Assembly: GCF_900101075.1 (NCBI RefSeq)
Contig: NZ_FNFY01000012.1
Coordinates: 1-64,000 of the forward strand
DNA from: Lacicoccus qingdaonensis
GTDB taxonomy: Bacteria; Bacillota; Bacilli; Staphylococcales; Salinicoccaceae
Reading direction: 5' to 3'
DNA length: 64,000 nt
In this document: positions 7,983 to 17,571 of the stretch, in pieces
How the letters are laid out: each line of letters starts with the position of its first letter
Numbering within the stretch: position 1 is the stretch's first letter
Position numbers and translations under genes: made by a program
The notes under the pieces: generated by a model
What the model saw: only the letters and a program-made list of their open reading frames with translations
Databases searched by the model: none
What the model was told of the DNA's origin: nothing

Positions 7983-9323
7983 GTGGCTAATAACACACAG
8001 GATTTCACGCAGGGGCCGATAATGAAACCATTAATACTCTTCTCGGGTCCGATCATGCTGACCAATCTGCTGCAGACATCGTTTCAGATCGTCGACAGCT
8101 TATGGGTCGGCAATATTCTCGGGGCAGAGGCGCTAGCTGCAGTTAATATTTCTACAACGATACTCGTTACTGTTCTGTCATTTGTACTCGGGTTGAACAA
8201 TGCCGCCCTAACAATCCTTTCACAACAGTACGGCAGACGTGATGAAAAAGGATTGAAAAGTTATTTAAACGCTTTTATCGTCGTTATGACGGTGATGGCG
8301 GTCGGATTCGGCATTCTCGGTTACATATTCTCTGCCGAACTGCTCCTTTTGCTCGGGACGCCTGAAGCAATCTTGGACCAGGCGCAAATATATCTTCAAA
8401 TCAGTTTTCTGGGCATGTTTTTCCTGTTTGCATATAACTTCATCAATACCGTTTTAAGAGCACTCGGCGACAGTAAGACACCGATGAGAATTGTTCTGAT
8501 TGCTGTAATGCTTAATGCCATTCTGGCACCGGTATTGATGATTATTTTTGATCTTGGCATTGTCGGTGCAGCTCTCGCAACAGTGGCATCGCAGGGCATC
8601 GCATTTCTATACAGTGTCTATCACTCCATGAGATACAAGCTGATTCCTTTCACTTATCCGACGCTGCCGAAATTCTCTGAAGTCTCACTGATATTAAAGC
8701 TGGGCATCCCGGCAGGGCTGCAGATGGGAGTTATCGCTGCAGGTTCAGCCGCCATATTGAGTGTGGTGACAAGCTTCGGCGGACAGACGGTCGCAGGATT
8801 CAGTGCAGCACAAAGGCTGACCAGCCTGATTACACTGCCCGCAATGGCTCTCGGTACGGCGGTCAACAGCATGGCCGGACAGAATATTGGTCTGAACTAT
8901 TGGACCCGTGTGAAAAGCATTGCAAAATATGCGGTGGTATATAATCTGTCCATCATGATCGCCATTGCCGTCATCATAATGATTTTTGCAGAAGCCGGAA
9001 TTCGTTTGTTCATACAGGAAACTGAAGCCGTTGAATTTGGCGCAGCCTATTTAAGGATTGTCGCGCTGTGCTTTCCGTTTCTCGGGATTAACTTTGTACT
9101 GAACGGCATTGTCCGTGCTTCCGGCGCAATGTTCCAGGTACTCGTGCTCAACATCATTTCTTTCTGGGTGCTCAGATTTCCGCTGACCGACATTTTCTCA
9201 TCATGGTTCGGGTCAATCGGAATCGGTATGGGCATGGGAGCAAGTTTTATATTAAGCAGTGCTTTTGCCTACGGTTACTACAGATTCGGCAAATGGGACA
9301 AAAAAGTGCTTTTCACCGAATGA
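7983..9323 (+). CDS. MATE-family multidrug/organic cation exporter
   Basis: A 446-residue protein with about 12 membrane segments in two homologous halves. The N-terminus (QGPIMKPLILFSGPIMLTNLLQ) and the LGDSKTPMRI and AAQRLTSLITLPAMALG segments are typical of the MatE family, which exports cationic drugs by sodium or proton antiport. The GTG at 7983 is chosen because GGAAGGTGA lies 4 bases upstream. Ends at an intrinsic terminator. Substrate unknown. Confidence 0.9.
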   Translation: MANNTQDFTQGPIMKPLILFSGPIMLTNLLQTSFQIVDSLWVGNILGAEALAAVNISTTILVTVLSFVLGLNNAALTILSQQYGRRDEKGLKSYLNAFIVVMTVMAVGFGILGYIFSAELLLLLGTPEAILDQAQIYLQISFLGMFFLFAYNFINTVLRALGDSKTPMRIVLIAVMLNAILAPVLMIIFDLGIVGAALATVASQGIAFLYSVYHSMRYKLIPFTYPTLPKFSEVSLILKLGIPAGLQMGVIAAGSAAILSVVTSFGGQTVAGFSAAQRLTSLITLPAMALGTAVNSMAGQNIGLNYWTRVKSIAKYAVVYNLSIMIAIAVIIMIFAEAGIRLFIQETEAVEFGAAYLRIVALCFPFLGINFVLNGIVRASGAMFQVLVLNIISFWVLRFPLTDIFSSWFGSIGIGMGMGASFILSSAFAYGYYRFGKWDKKVLFTE

Positions 9324-9379
9324 TAAACTTAAATCCAGTACTGACAATACCAATTAAAATCTTCAAATGACCACAGCAG

Positions 9380-9415
9380 CCGCTGCCTCAAAACAATCGA
9401 GACGGCGGTTTTTTT
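9380..9415 (+). terminator. Terminator of the MATE gene
   Basis: CCGCTGCCTC and GAGACGGCGG pair with G-U wobbles and are followed by seven T. Confidence 0.75.
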
Positions 9416-9551
9416 ATTTTATTAATAGTGAAAACGCATTCTCACATCAAAAATTCAGAAAGTATAGAAAGTTGCGTCAAACAATGGTAATGTATCGATA
9501 ATTATATTTTATTTAACAGTAATATCTGCACTAAAGACTGGGAGTGAGGAA

Positions 9552-9782
9552 ATGAAGGAACCTATTAAAAACTATAAAGTCTGGATTGGTTTTCTTATTA
9601 TATTTATATTGCTTAATCCTTGGTATTTTCCATCCGGGGGAGAGCCTGTACTTATATTTGGTGTGCCGCTCTGGGCTCTCGTAATTATTTTAATGAGTAT
9701 TGTTTTATCGCTTTATATCACTTATGTCATCCATTTTCACTGGGATACAGATGAGGATGAAGATATCAGGGAGGAGGAATGA
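9552..9782 (+). CDS. Small membrane subunit of a sodium:solute symporter (DUF3311-like)
   Basis: A 76-residue protein with two hydrophobic segments (near residues 10-27 and 35-60) and a strongly acidic tail (DTDEDEDIREEE). Short proteins of this kind lie directly upstream of SSS-family transporters in many Firmicutes and are treated as accessory subunits. Here its stop overlaps the first possible ATG of the symporter gene, so the two are translationally coupled. The start has GGGAGTGAGG. Confidence 0.7.
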   Translation: MKEPIKNYKVWIGFLIIFILLNPWYFPSGGEPVLIFGVPLWALVIILMSIVLSLYITYVIHFHWDTDEDEDIREEE

Positions 9783-9784
9783 CA

Positions 9785-11299
9785 ATGGAAATGGAACTGG
9801 CTTTTTCCGGAATGTCCGGTATACTGATCATGTTGTTTTACGGCCTGCTCATGCTTGGCATCGGCATCGTTACATATTTGAAAAACAACAACATTCACAG
9901 CAGTCTGGATGAATATTATCTGGGTGGTCGCGGACTGGGGACCATGGTACTATTCTTCACCTTTTTCGCCACCCAGTACAGTGGAAATACCGTCATCGGC
10001 TATTCAGCGGAAGCATACCGAGTCGGTTACGCAAACCTTGTAACCATACCTTTCTTCATAATGATCATATTGGTCTACCTGAGTTTTGCACCGCGTATGT
10101 ACAAACTTGGTAAAAAACACAATATCGTTACACCTGTCGATTGGCTGGATATGAAGTTCAAATCCAAAAGCGTTTCCATTCTCGCTGCGATACTGATGCT
10201 TTATGCACTCGCGAATTTCCTGCTGGAGCAGCTTGTCGCACTCGGACAGGGTGTCGCAGGTCTTACAGGAGGCACCGTGCCTTATCAGGCGGGCGTGATC
10301 TTTTTCATCGCTATAATGATCGCCTACGGCTGGCTCGGCGGTATGCGCTCTGTCGCCTATACAGACACTATGCAGGGAATCGCCCTGCTGGTCGGGGTGT
10401 TCATGCTGCTGATCGGTACGATTGTCTACTTTGGAGGCGTACCTTCTGCGGGTGAATATATGCGGACTTATTCCCCGGAAAATCTCGGTGTGCCTGAAGG
10501 CGGGGGCCTCGTCAGGTGGAGCAACTTCCTGATTCTTGTCGGAATCGGTGCTGCCGTCTACCCGAATGCCATCCAGAGAATATTTTCCGCTAAAAATGAA
10601 CGTGCATTAAAGCGTTCATTCACTCAGATGGCATGGATGCCGTTTCTGACGGCCGGTGTTGTTTTCTTCATCGGCATTATGGCGTACAACGCATATCCAG
10701 ACCTTTCGGTTGCTGAATCTGAACAGCTCGTAGGAATCATGGCAAGTACGATTGCCAACCAGAATATTATTTTCTATATCGCCATGGTACTTCTGTTCGG
10801 TGGAATCATCGCCGCTATTGTTTCAACTGCGGATTCCGTATTGCTGACTTTCTCTTCCATCATTTCAAAAGATATATATGGAAGATACATCAATCCGGAA
10901 GCTTCTGATAAAATGAAGATTCATATCGGTAAAATCATAGGTGTCATTGTAGTAGCCCTGCTGCTCATCATCGCATGGAACCCTCCGGGAACACTGTATC
11001 AGATCTTTGTACTGAAGCTGAAAATTCTCGTGCAAGTCGCACCGGCGATCATACTCGGCCTCTACTGGGAACGCAGCCATTCCAAGTCCGTTTTTGCAGG
11101 TATGCTGGTCGGGGCAGTCGTCGCAGCCACCTTCACTTTCCTTGGTCTGACACCGCTCGGTATATTCAGCGGGGTCTTGGGACTGATGATCAACCTGGTC
11201 ATATATGTCGGCGGAAGTCTCATCTTGGGTATCGTCCCGGCCGAAAAGGAAGAAACATCCTTGTCAAACAATGAATCGGGCGAACCTTCAAGATTGTAA
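9785..11299 (+). CDS. Sodium:solute symporter (SSS family)
   Basis: A 504-residue protein with about 13 membrane segments. Diagnostic features are YYLGGRGLG near the N-terminus, FATQYSGNTVIGYS, the YGWLGGMRSVAYTDTMQG segment of the PanF/PutP family and VSTADSVLLTFSSIISKDIY in the sodium site region. Substrates in the family include pantothenate, proline and other solutes; the present one is not identifiable. The second ATG (9785) is preferred because GGAGG ends 8 bases before it, whereas the first ATG (9779) is only 2 bases away. Coupled to the small upstream subunit. Confidence 0.85.
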   Translation: MEMELAFSGMSGILIMLFYGLLMLGIGIVTYLKNNNIHSSLDEYYLGGRGLGTMVLFFTFFATQYSGNTVIGYSAEAYRVGYANLVTIPFFIMIILVYLSFAPRMYKLGKKHNIVTPVDWLDMKFKSKSVSILAAILMLYALANFLLEQLVALGQGVAGLTGGTVPYQAGVIFFIAIMIAYGWLGGMRSVAYTDTMQGIALLVGVFMLLIGTIVYFGGVPSAGEYMRTYSPENLGVPEGGGLVRWSNFLILVGIGAAVYPNAIQRIFSAKNERALKRSFTQMAWMPFLTAGVVFFIGIMAYNAYPDLSVAESEQLVGIMASTIANQNIIFYIAMVLLFGGIIAAIVSTADSVLLTFSSIISKDIYGRYINPEASDKMKIHIGKIIGVIVVALLLIIAWNPPGTLYQIFVLKLKILVQVAPAIILGLYWERSHSKSVFAGMLVGAVVAATFTFLGLTPLGIFSGVLGLMINLVIYVGGSLILGIVPAEKEETSLSNNESGEPSRL

Positions 11300-11307
11300 G
11301 CATAGAA

Positions 11308-11349
11308 AAACAGCCATTACTTCTGATTTGCCGGAGGTAATGGCTGTTT
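11308..11349. terminator. Terminator of the symporter operon
   Basis: AAACAGCCATTAC/GTAATGGCTGTTT perfect stem immediately after the symporter stop. Confidence 0.75.
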
Positions 11350-11364
11350 CTCATTGAGCATGGA

Positions 11365-11655
11365 TTTTTGAACCTCCGCCTGTTTTCAAGCATGGGAACA
11401 ACACTCAGTCTTGAAGATGGAATGTACCTTGCCAGAATGCTGAGAGACCACTCGGATTACACAGATGCTTTCTATTATTATGAATACGACAGAAAGGATA
11501 TCGTCCGTCAGGTCCATAGAGAAACTGAAACAATGAAAAACCTCGGAATTGAAGATTACGACCCTTCCTGAAAGGCGTGTACTCTGATAAGGGACGAACC
11601 GATGGACAACTTTATGGCGGATATGCCCAAAGTATATTGGGAGGAATATGAATGA
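11365..11655 (+). pseudogene. C-terminal remnant of an FAD-dependent monooxygenase
   Basis: Only the last quarter of a flavoprotein hydroxylase survives. FSSMGTTLSLEDGMYLARML matches the second FAD-binding region (GxGxxLAxEDAxxLA-type), where the isoalloxazine-binding loop is followed by a helix. A single in-frame TGA at 11569-11571 interrupts the tail; reading through it the same frame continues to EPMDNFMADMPKVYWEEYE and a TGA at 11653. The front of the gene, with the Rossmann motif, is absent, cut at the symporter terminator. No ribosome binding site. Confidence 0.65.
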
Positions 11656-11686
11656 CCGAATCACAATCAGTAAAATCAAATGTTGA

Positions 11687-11716
11687 ATCCACCGGCATGT
11701 GACCGGTGGATTTTTA
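11687..11716 (+). terminator. Terminator after the monooxygenase remnant
   Basis: AATCCACCGG/CCGGTGGATT perfect stem followed by T5. It has survived the decay of the gene in front of it. Confidence 0.75.
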
Positions 11717-11828
11717 TTCTTAAAATTTTCAGTCTCTTCCATGTTAAAGACTTGATTCTTTTTCCGACTGTGTTACTATGGTTTTAATTCATACTTACAT
11801 AGTAGGCTATATATTAAGGATGGTGTAT

Positions 11829-12830
11829 ATGGAATTCAGTCTTTTAAATCAAAGTCCCATTTTAAAAAATCATACAGTTAAAGAATCACTGCAGAATACT
11901 ATAAACTTTGCGGTGAAAGCTGAGCGTCTAGGCTACAAAAGGTTTTTCGTTTCTGAACACCACAACTTGAAAACATTGATCGGCACGGCACCAGAAGTGC
12001 TCGTCTCGCATCTTGCCGCCCATACTTCCAAGATGCATATCGGGGCAGGCGGCATCATGTTGTCCCATCATAATCCATTTCATGTCGCCGAGCAGTTCCA
12101 GCTGATCAACCATCTGGCTGATGGGCGCATCGATCTTGGAATCGGTAAGGCACCCGGCGGTACACCTGATGCAACAAAGGCGCTCCAACATGAACTGAAA
12201 GATGATATTGCACCGTTCAATGACCGTTTCGTTCAGTTGAAAAAATACCTTCACGGTAAACATTCAAATGCTGATGAATTGAAAATTTCCCCGGACACCG
12301 ATAATCCGCCTGATCTTTTCCTTCTCGGCGGCAGTGTGAGTTCGGCACTGTTTGCAGCTGAAGAAAATGTGAATTACATGTTCGCCCACTTTATAAACAA
12401 CGATGTCGAACTGTTAAAAGAGGTCGCAAAAAATTATAAGAATAATGCCAGGAAAGGAAAGTTCATCGTCGCCTTATCCGTACTGGTCATTGAAGGCGAA
12501 GACAGCAAGGCAGCGATGATCAAAGAAAATGAATATTATCAATTACTGTATAAAGACGGCAGAAAGTACAGGGTGATAACAGAGGAGCAGGCTGAGACCT
12601 TCGTGAAAAATTCAGATGAAGAAATTGAAGTCGTTAAAAAACAGCCTGATATCATAATGGGCAGCCCGGATGAAGTCCTGGAACAATTAACTGAACTCAA
12701 CAAAGATAATTATATCGATGAATTCATGTTTCATCTGCCGACGACGGATCCTGAAATACGTGAACAGACACTTGAAGCACTCGCACCCGTCAATACGATT
12801 CATAATTCAGAGAAAGCAGGGATAGTATGA
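11829..12830 (+). CDS. LLM-class flavin-dependent oxidoreductase (MsnO8-like)
   Basis: A 333-residue bacterial-luciferase-like protein (TIM barrel binding reduced FMN or F420). FSLLNQSPI at the N-terminus, [28 protein letters not shown] and [16 protein letters not shown] are typical of the MsnO8 group. The start is set at 11829 by AAGGATGGTG; a longer open frame begins at 11778 without a site. It overlaps the next LLM gene by four bases (ATGA), so the two are made together. Substrate unknown. Confidence 0.85.
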   Translation: MEFSLLNQSPILKNHTVKESLQNTINFAVKAERLGYKRFFVSEHHNLKTLIGTAPEVLVSHLAAHTSKMHIGAGGIMLSHHNPFHVAEQFQLINHLADGRIDLGIGKAPGGTPDATKALQHELKDDIAPFNDRFVQLKKYLHGKHSNADELKISPDTDNPPDLFLLGGSVSSALFAAEENVNYMFAHFINNDVELLKEVAKNYKNNARKGKFIVALSVLVIEGEDSKAAMIKENEYYQLLYKDGRKYRVITEEQAETFVKNSDEEIEVVKKQPDIIMGSPDEVLEQLTELNKDNYIDEFMFHLPTTDPEIREQTLEALAPVNTIHNSEKAGIV

Positions 12831-14152
12831 GCAGTAAAAAAGTACAGTTCGGCGTGATGCTTCATGGCCCGGGCGGGCATATGAACGCATGGCGCAGTGA
12901 CGATGTACCGTCTGACGCCAGTACAAACTTCGAGCATTACATGAACGTGACCAAAAAGGCGGAGAAAGCAGGGTTTTCTTTTGTTTTCGTAGCAGACGGA
13001 CTGTATATAAATGAAAAGTCCATCCCTCATTTCCTCAGCCGTTTCGAACCGCTGACGATACTTGCAGCACTGGCACCGATAACGAGCAAAATCGGACTGG
13101 TCGGTACGATTTCCAGTTCATACAGTGAACCGTTCACCGTAGCAAGACAGCTGGCTTCAATCGATAAGATCAGCGGCGGCCGTGCAGGATGGAACGTCGT
13201 TACTTCACCGCTTGAAGGCAGTGCGTATAACTTCAGCAAGGATAAACATCCCGAGCACAGCCTCCGTTATGATATAGCCGAAGAACACCTGCAGGTCGTT
13301 CAGGGGCTGTGGGATTCATGGGAGGATGACGCTTTCGTCCGCGATGCAGAAAACAACCAATACTTCGATAAAGAGAAAATGCATGAACTCAACTATAAAG
13401 GGGAGTATTTCCAAGTAAAAGGTCCGTTAAATATTGACCGTTCTAAACAGGGCCAGCCAATCATTTTTCAGGCAGGTGCTTCCAAAAAAGGTTCAGGCTT
13501 TGCCGCAAAATATGCAGACGCAGTATTCACAAACGGCGGAACTCTTGAGCAGGCACAGGATGCTTATAAAGATTTAAGACAAAAAGCAGTCGATGCCGGC
13601 AGAAGCGCAGACGACATTAAAATCTTCCCGGTCCTGTCACCGATTATCGGGGAGACCGATGAAGAAGTCCAAAAGAAATATAAAGAAATCCAAAATCTCG
13701 TGACAATAGAAGAAGCTCTGGCATATCTCGGAAGATATTTCGATCACCATGATTTTACACAGTACGATCTGGATGCACCATTCCCTGAGCTCGGGGACGT
13801 CGGTAAAAACAGTTTCCAGTCGACGACAGATGAAATCAAAAGAAGAGCAAAGGAAAATAATCTCACATTGCGTGAAGTCGCCCTTGAGGAAACGACACGT
13901 GAAACACCGTTTATGGGCACGCCTGAAAAAGTGGCAGAGAAAATCATTGAGTGGGTGGATGAGCAGGCTGCGGACGGTTTTGTTCTTACACCTCATGTTC
14001 TCGGTGAGCTTTATGATGATTTCTTAAATAAAGTCATTCCAATCCTTGTCGAGAAGGGGTATTACGATACATCTTATGAAAGCGACACTTTACGCGGGGA
14101 GCTCGGATTGAAATTTAAAGAGAACAGATATTCACAAAGAGTGAATATCTGA
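12827..14152 (+). CDS. LLM-class FMN-dependent monooxygenase (NtaA/SnaA/DszA/SoxA family)
   Basis: A 441-residue protein of the large two-component flavin monooxygenase family that uses FMNH2 delivered by a separate reductase to oxidise substrates such as nitrilotriacetate, dibenzothiophene sulfone or alkyl sulfur compounds. The N-terminus [15 protein letters not shown], the [22 protein letters not shown] segment and [11 protein letters not shown] are diagnostic. Coupled by ATGA overlap to the upstream LLM protein. No flavin reductase gene is seen nearby. A second member of this family lies at the right end of the window. Confidence 0.88.
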   Translation: MSSKKVQFGVMLHGPGGHMNAWRSDDVPSDASTNFEHYMNVTKKAEKAGFSFVFVADGLYINEKSIPHFLSRFEPLTILAALAPITSKIGLVGTISSSYSEPFTVARQLASIDKISGGRAGWNVVTSPLEGSAYNFSKDKHPEHSLRYDIAEEHLQVVQGLWDSWEDDAFVRDAENNQYFDKEKMHELNYKGEYFQVKGPLNIDRSKQGQPIIFQAGASKKGSGFAAKYADAVFTNGGTLEQAQDAYKDLRQKAVDAGRSADDIKIFPVLSPIIGETDEEVQKKYKEIQNLVTIEEALAYLGRYFDHHDFTQYDLDAPFPELGDVGKNSFQSTTDEIKRRAKENNLTLREVALEETTRETPFMGTPEKVAEKIIEWVDEQAADGFVLTPHVLGELYDDFLNKVIPILVEKGYYDTSYESDTLRGELGLKFKENRYSQRVNI

Positions 14153-14157
14153 TAATG

Positions 14158-14189
14158 AAAAAGGGTGAAGCATAAGCTTCACCCTTTTT
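14158..14189. terminator. Bidirectional terminator after the LLM pair
   Basis: AAAAAGGGTGAAGC/GCTTCACCCTTTTT, perfect stem with A and T tails, between convergent genes. Confidence 0.9.
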
Positions 14190-14198
14190 GTATTCGAT

Positions 14199-14624
14199 TT
14201 ATGATTTAGTATCCACCTTCAGCACCAGTTCTTTATCATCGAATTCACTTTTCATCGCCACTATGTCTTCATCCGAAGTATCGATGACATATTCGCCTGA
14301 CAGGTTGTGTTCATCTTTATAGAACAGCTTGATTCTGTCGATACTGTTGAAATCATACTCAAGCATGACAATCATGCTGTTCATATGATCAAACTCGGGA
14401 TAATTTTCATATTGCAGTAATACTTCATTACGGCCTTCCAAAAATTTAGCCAGCGATTTCCGGTCAATGACCAGTTCCACTTTATCGGATTTCAAATTCA
14501 AATCTCTGAAATGCTTGATATCAAGTGCAATCTTTTTCTCACCCAGACCGACAATATCATCAATGAATGACACACCTGTGAACTTCACATTACTAACATC
14601 AGATACATCCAATAATTGATTCAT
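14199..14624 (-). CDS. Hypothetical protein
   Basis: A 141-residue soluble, acidic protein that I do not recognise. It is rich in alternating hydrophobic beta-strand-like stretches (VELVIDRKSLAKFL, MIVMLEYDFNSIDRIKLFY, ELVLKVDTK) and has no signal peptide, cysteine cluster or membrane segment. The ATG at 14624 follows GAGGATATG. It stands alone between a terminator and a stretch of decayed sequence. Confidence 0.6.
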   Translation of the reverse strand: MNQLLDVSDVSNVKFTGVSFIDDIVGLGEKKIALDIKHFRDLNLKSDKVELVIDRKSLAKFLEGRNEVLLQYENYPEFDHMNSMIVMLEYDFNSIDRIKLFYKDEHNLSGEYVIDTSDEDIVAMKSEFDDKELVLKVDTKS

Positions 14625-14686
14625 TTACATATCCTCACATCATTTAAATAGTATCCTGATTGTAACATACAACCTTTAACGGCTCA

Positions 14687-14812
14687 TCAGCCGTGCTTGA
14701 AGTGATAATTAATGAGCCAGTCCAAAACATCCGCTTCGACAATTCCATAAATCTGTTTGATATTCCGGTCATGAAAATACCACCCTGTAAAATCATCGGT
14801 TATTTTTTCAAC
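14687..14812 (-). pseudogene. Short unidentified coding remnant
   Basis: A minus-strand open stretch without any start codon reads VEKITDDFTGWYFHDR, then NIKQIYGIVEADVLDW, then LINYHFKHG and a TGA. Its composition (W, Y, H-rich, balanced helices) looks like real protein rather than noise, so it may be the C-terminal end of a lost gene. I cannot name the family. Confidence 0.25.
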
Positions 14813-14818
14813 TTAAAA

Positions 14819-14848
14819 CGCCCACGCTCAAAGGTGGGAGCGTGGGCG
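14819..14848 (-). terminator. Hairpin downstream of the Na/Pi cotransporter
   Basis: CGCCCACGCTC/GAGCGTGGGCG perfect 11-bp stem, followed on the minus strand by TTTTAAGTTG. Probable terminator of the minus-strand transporter gene 70 bases away. Confidence 0.55.
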
Positions 14849-14915
14849 CACTGATAAATAATAAGTGTACTGAAGATCGATTTCCCATCACAGTAATCAC
14901 TGCAGGATGTTTTCT

Positions 14916-16580
14916 CTAATCTTCAAAAATGATTTGTTCTTCTTCTGTTCCGTCATCTTCTTCAAGACTCAGCTCTATGATGTTTCTTGTATTATAGCCA
15001 ATTCTTTCAAGAGTACTGATTAAATCAACATAGAGGTGGCCTCCATCTGTGGAACATATACCTTTATTCATACGTTTCACATGCTGTTTTCTCAGTTTCT
15101 TCTCAATATTTGTCGCTTTCTGACTCATGTTTAAAATGTGTTCTATTTCTTGCGGATTATAGATATCAATGGCATCTACAGCTTTTCTGTATGATTTCCC
15201 AACGTGTTTCAGGAAATCCTGCAATCCTTTTTCTGCAGATTCCGACAGCTCTATCTCCTTATTGTATTTCTTGACATTCAAATCAGTGAAATAAACAATT
15301 TGTTCACTGACCTTATACAATATCCTGTTAACTTCAAGCAATGTTGTCTGTCTGATTGCATCATCATTTGAAATATCATATTTGGACAAATTCTGTAAGT
15401 ATTTTCTGATGCTTTCATTCAAACCATCTACCACGTTCTCTTTTTCCCGGATTTGTTTTTCTATTTTCGAATCATATTTATCGCTGAAATCCCTCGCATC
15501 TTCAAGCATGCTGAGTGTCAATTTCCCAAGCTGCTGGATTTCTTTTTGCGACGCCTGAAGCGCAAGTGATGAAGACTGTACCATAAGCGCCTCGTCCAGG
15601 TGTACAGGTTTGTAGTCTTCCGAGAAATCTTTTCCAGGTACAATCTTGGTTACAAGCCATGCAAGGAACCCGATGAGCGGCAGATGGATCAATGTGTTTG
15701 CCAGATTGTAAGAACCGTGTGCAAAGGCAATGGTCATACGGCCGTTCAGATCCAGCGCCGTTTCCAGGTACCCCACATACATTGTGAAGATTGGCAAAAT
15801 CAACATAAAGATGACTGCACCGATCAAGTTGAACACTACATGGACTGCCGCTGCGCGTTTTGCTGCGATCGTACCTACAAGCCCTGCCAGCAGAGCTGTA
15901 ATCGTTGTACCGACGTTGTCACCCAGAAGAACAGGCAGCGCCGCATTCAAATTAATCAGATCATTCATGTAGAAATTCTGTAAAATTGCGATTGTCGCAC
16001 TTGAACTCTGAACGATTATCGTAAGTACTGTACCTACTGCAAAACCGAGCAGTGAATTATCAGATAGTTGAAGCATAAGGTCTGAGAACCATGCGAGGTC
16101 AGCAAGCGGTCCAACACCGTCTCCCATTAATTCCAAACCGTAAAATAATGCACCAAAACCAAAAAATACACGGCCGAAGTTATTGACTTTCGGTGACTTG
16201 AAGAAAAAGATCAACACTACACCCAAGGCCAGGATAGGAAGCGCATATGCACCGATATCAAGACCGATGACAAAAGCTGTAACAGTTGTACCGACGTTAG
16301 CACCCATAATGACGCCGATTGCCTGCCTTAAAGTCATAAAACCTGCCGAAACGAGACCGATTGTAATTGCCGTAGTTCCGGAACTGCTTTGAATCAATAT
16401 TGTGATTATAATACCTGCCAAAATACCCAGAAACGGGTTTGTAGTCATGCGGTTAAGTATTTCACGTAACCGGTCTCCTGCTGCTGCCTGCAAACCGTCT
16501 CCCATGCTTTTAATACCGTAAAGAAAAATACCGAGTCCACCTAAAAAAGTGAACAGCACTTCCATCGGGCTGAGTTCCAT
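14916..16580 (-). CDS. Na/Pi cotransporter II-related protein with PhoU-like tail
   Basis: A 554-residue protein. Two inverted-repeat transport domains each carry the QSSS signature (IQSSSGTTAITIG and VQSSSATIAIL) followed by GANVGTTVTA and GDNVGTTITA, as in NptA/YjbB sodium-phosphate carriers. The last about 220 residues form a helical PhoU-like cytoplasmic domain ending in an acidic tail. Likely sodium-coupled phosphate transport across the membrane. Start supported by GGAGG eight bases upstream. Single gene. Confidence 0.9.
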   Translation of the reverse strand: MELSPMEVLFTFLGGLGIFLYGIKSMGDGLQAAAGDRLREILNRMTTNPFLGILAGIIITILIQSSSGTTAITIGLVSAGFMTLRQAIGVIMGANVGTTVTAFVIGLDIGAYALPILALGVVLIFFFKSPKVNNFGRVFFGFGALFYGLELMGDGVGPLADLAWFSDLMLQLSDNSLLGFAVGTVLTIIVQSSSATIAILQNFYMNDLINLNAALPVLLGDNVGTTITALLAGLVGTIAAKRAAAVHVVFNLIGAVIFMLILPIFTMYVGYLETALDLNGRMTIAFAHGSYNLANTLIHLPLIGFLAWLVTKIVPGKDFSEDYKPVHLDEALMVQSSSLALQASQKEIQQLGKLTLSMLEDARDFSDKYDSKIEKQIREKENVVDGLNESIRKYLQNLSKYDISNDDAIRQTTLLEVNRILYKVSEQIVYFTDLNVKKYNKEIELSESAEKGLQDFLKHVGKSYRKAVDAIDIYNPQEIEHILNMSQKATNIEKKLRKQHVKRMNKGICSTDGGHLYVDLISTLERIGYNTRNIIELSLEEDDGTEEEQIIFED

Positions 16581-16855
16581 TTAAATACCTCCACTTTGGC
16601 ACTTGAGAAGCTTAACCGTATATTTACAATCTTAATATAACATTTGCAAACTTCACTTAAAATTAATTATATACAGTCCATTTATAAAATGCATTAAAAT
16701 AAATAAATTAACCCGCTCATCCATGATTACACGCAATATTAATACTTTGCCTAATAATTAGTTAATTTTAAAAGATAAGTGGACTGTAATTTTCAATATG
16801 GTTTGAAAAGGTGTGTTAGAATACTGGCAATGATATCAAAAATGGGGGTATTTAA

Positions 16856-17524
16856 ATGGAAAGTTATAAGAAGACAAAAGAAAGACTGCTTGAAACAGAG
16901 GATTACAGAAGTTTTATCATACGTTCCCGATACCTGCCCGGGATGATGGACAAAGAAACTGCCCATTTCGAAGAGATACAGACAACTTTCAAAGACGAAG
17001 GATTCAACCACCTTTCCGCCGTCGAATTATGCCGCAGCTTCATCCGGGTGGAATTATTGAAACTATCATTGATCCAGAGTACCCACGGAATCTTTACGGA
17101 GGGTGACACTCCTCATTATCCGACAGATCAGGAAGTGCTGGATAATTTCACGTTGAATAAGAATGAAATCAATTTTTATGAATTGCAGCTGCCTGAAGAA
17201 ATGGAAAACATTAATATTTCCGTCAGAAATAAAATCATCACTTTCACCAAAAGTATGGAACCCTTTCTGCAGCTGATTGAGAAAAATACAGGTGAGTTCA
17301 ATGACACGTTCAAAACCGTGATGAATGTAATCATTAATGACAACCCCCATATTTTAAGCAAAGTGTATGATCCGATCTACTACGGGAGTGTTTTAAATTA
17401 TAATATTGACAATGCTTTTGAAAAAGTGTGGAAAAACGGGTTGACTCAGACTGCTTTGGTTCCGTATTATGCAACGTTCACACTGTCATATTACGATAAA
17501 AACTTCAAACAGAATCTTACATGA
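16856..17524 (+). CDS. Hypothetical protein
   Basis: A 222-residue soluble protein of mostly helical appearance that I do not recognise. It has no signal peptide and no catalytic motif I can name. It is well formed, with GGGGGT before the ATG and its own terminator, and ends FTLSYYDKNFKQNLT. It is monocistronic. Confidence 0.6.
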   Translation: MESYKKTKERLLETEDYRSFIIRSRYLPGMMDKETAHFEEIQTTFKDEGFNHLSAVELCRSFIRVELLKLSLIQSTHGIFTEGDTPHYPTDQEVLDNFTLNKNEINFYELQLPEEMENINISVRNKIITFTKSMEPFLQLIEKNTGEFNDTFKTVMNVIINDNPHILSKVYDPIYYGSVLNYNIDNAFEKVWKNGLTQTALVPYYATFTLSYYDKNFKQNLT

Positions 17525-17527
17525 AAA

Positions 17528-17558
17528 AACAACGAAAATAATAAATTCGTTGTTTTTT
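17528..17558. terminator. Terminator between the hypothetical gene and the PTS gene
   Basis: AACAACGAA/TTCGTTGTT stem with T6 on the plus side; the convergent PTS gene ends 14 bases further. Confidence 0.7.
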
Positions 17559-17571
17559 CATGTTTATTCAG

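Noticed and set aside
9700-9912. Open frame overlapping the start of the sodium symporter gene in another frame.
   Set aside because: It is a shadow of the symporter and its small subunit; no ribosome binding site or protein character.
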